Source: an uncultured Granulosicoccaceae bacterium | GTDB lineage: Bacteria; Pseudomonadota; Gammaproteobacteria; Granulosicoccales; Granulosicoccaceae | Direction of reading: 5' to 3' | Length of the DNA stretch: 36,475 nucleotides | Assembly (NCBI GenBank): GCA_938006335.1 | Contig: CALLMF010000037.1 | Location: forward strand, 1 to 36,475 | In this document: piece by piece, positions 36,075 to 36,475 of the stretch | How the letters are laid out: each line of letters opens with the position of its first letter | Numbering within the stretch: position 1 is the stretch's first letter | Made by a program: the position numbers and the translations under genes | The notes under the pieces: generated by a model | What the model was told of the DNA's origin: nothing | What the model saw: only the letters and a program-made list of their open reading frames with translations | The model's database searches: none

Positions 36075-36475
36075 ATGTCCGCATTTGCAAAAGGCCCAAA
36101 GCACGACCGGGTCACACTGGCGCGCGCTGACAAACGGCCGTTCCATGAACTGCCAGGATCCCGTCACTTCGACGCGATGCACCTGTCATCCTGGGAAACG
36201 GCCGAACAGCACTACCGCCGGCTGATCCAGCAATGCCATCCCGACCGAATGGGTCAGGATGGTCAGAGCAGCGCGCATGCGGAGTTTATTGAAATTACTG
36301 CCGCATTCAACAAACTCCGTGTGCATTATCGACTCCATGGGCAAATGCCCAGCAGGAAAGCTGCCAACGAGGCCACTCATCACCTCTCTTCGCACAATTA
36401 CAGCACCGCGCATGGCCGCGGCCATGCCGGAACTACCCGTAACGCCTACCCGCCTCCGCGCAAAAACCGCTGGCG
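36075..36475 (+). CDS. Second J-domain-like protein, 3' truncated by window edge
   Basis: The frame opens at ATG 36075 and is still open at the last base, so 133 residues are seen. After a polar 35-residue start, a J domain shows YRRLIQQCHPDRMGQD with HPD at 55-57, then HAEFIEITAAFNKLRVHYRL as helix III. The sequence is clearly related to the J domain at 33876: Trp lies 15 residues before the HPD in both, and both have YRRL before it and F-I-x-[IL]-T-x-A-F-x3-R-x3-YR after it. The remaining visible part is rich in His, Ser, Asn and Arg. A membrane segment like that of the first protein may follow outside the window. Confidence 0.75.
   Translation, partial: MSAFAKGPKHDRVTLARADKRPFHELPGSRHFDAMHLSSWETAEQHYRRLIQQCHPDRMGQDGQSSAHAEFIEITAAFNKLRVHYRLHGQMPSRKAANEATHHLSSHNYSTAHGRGHAGTTRNAYPPPRKNRW

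Overview
The window is GC-rich and densely coded. It reads as chromosomal DNA of a gammaproteobacterium: clpS-clpA lies next to infA, a full system I cytochrome c maturation set is present, and small families typical of that class occur (DUF1249/YqiB-like, DUF1285, DUF4124, YciA). I cannot name the genus from sequence alone. No tRNA, rRNA, CRISPR array, intact transposase or phage gene was seen.

Left part (1-7700): the 3' end of a GlcD/D-lactate-dehydrogenase-type FAD oxidase gene, an AEC-family permease, and a convergent MFS permease whose 3' end overlaps the AEC gene. Then comes a + strand cluster: a coiled-coil protein, a class II aldolase/adducin-like protein, and the three 5-oxoprolinase subunits (pxpB, pxpC, pxpA). 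Several of these genes overlap by the 4-base ATGA arrangement, which suggests one transcript for amide/carboxylate use. A small lipoprotein gene follows.

Middle part (7710-18037, - strand): a long co-directional run reading serS, a YciA-like thioesterase, acetoacetyl-CoA synthetase, a DUF1285 protein, then ccmA, B, C, D, E, F, G(dsbE) and H. Most junctions overlap or are separated by less than 50 bases; the 98-base ccmB-ccmC gap is the exception. ccmD (57 codons) is easily missed. No ccmI follows ccmH.

Housekeeping part (18223-22491): a DUF4124 protein, a DUF1249 protein, infA with a plausible promoter and a strong hairpin terminator, and clpS-clpA (adaptor and unfoldase of ClpAP) on the opposite strand.

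Right part (22712-36475): an exopolysaccharide locus of the kind linked to exosortase A (XrtA/PEP-CTERM) systems. In transcription order on the - strand it holds an outer-membrane export lipoprotein (Wza/EpsE type), a chain-length protein (Wzz/GumC type), a Wzc/CpsD-like ATPase with a degenerate P-loop, a beta-barrel protein, a GT4 glycosyltransferase, a Wzx flippase, a GT2 glycosyltransferase, a polysaccharide deacetylase and an O-antigen ligase/polymerase. A priming sugar transferase (TIGR03013-like) sits upstream. Two related J-domain proteins on the opposite strand flank the priming transferase; the second runs off the window end. They are the least expected part of the locus. The exosortase itself is not in the window.
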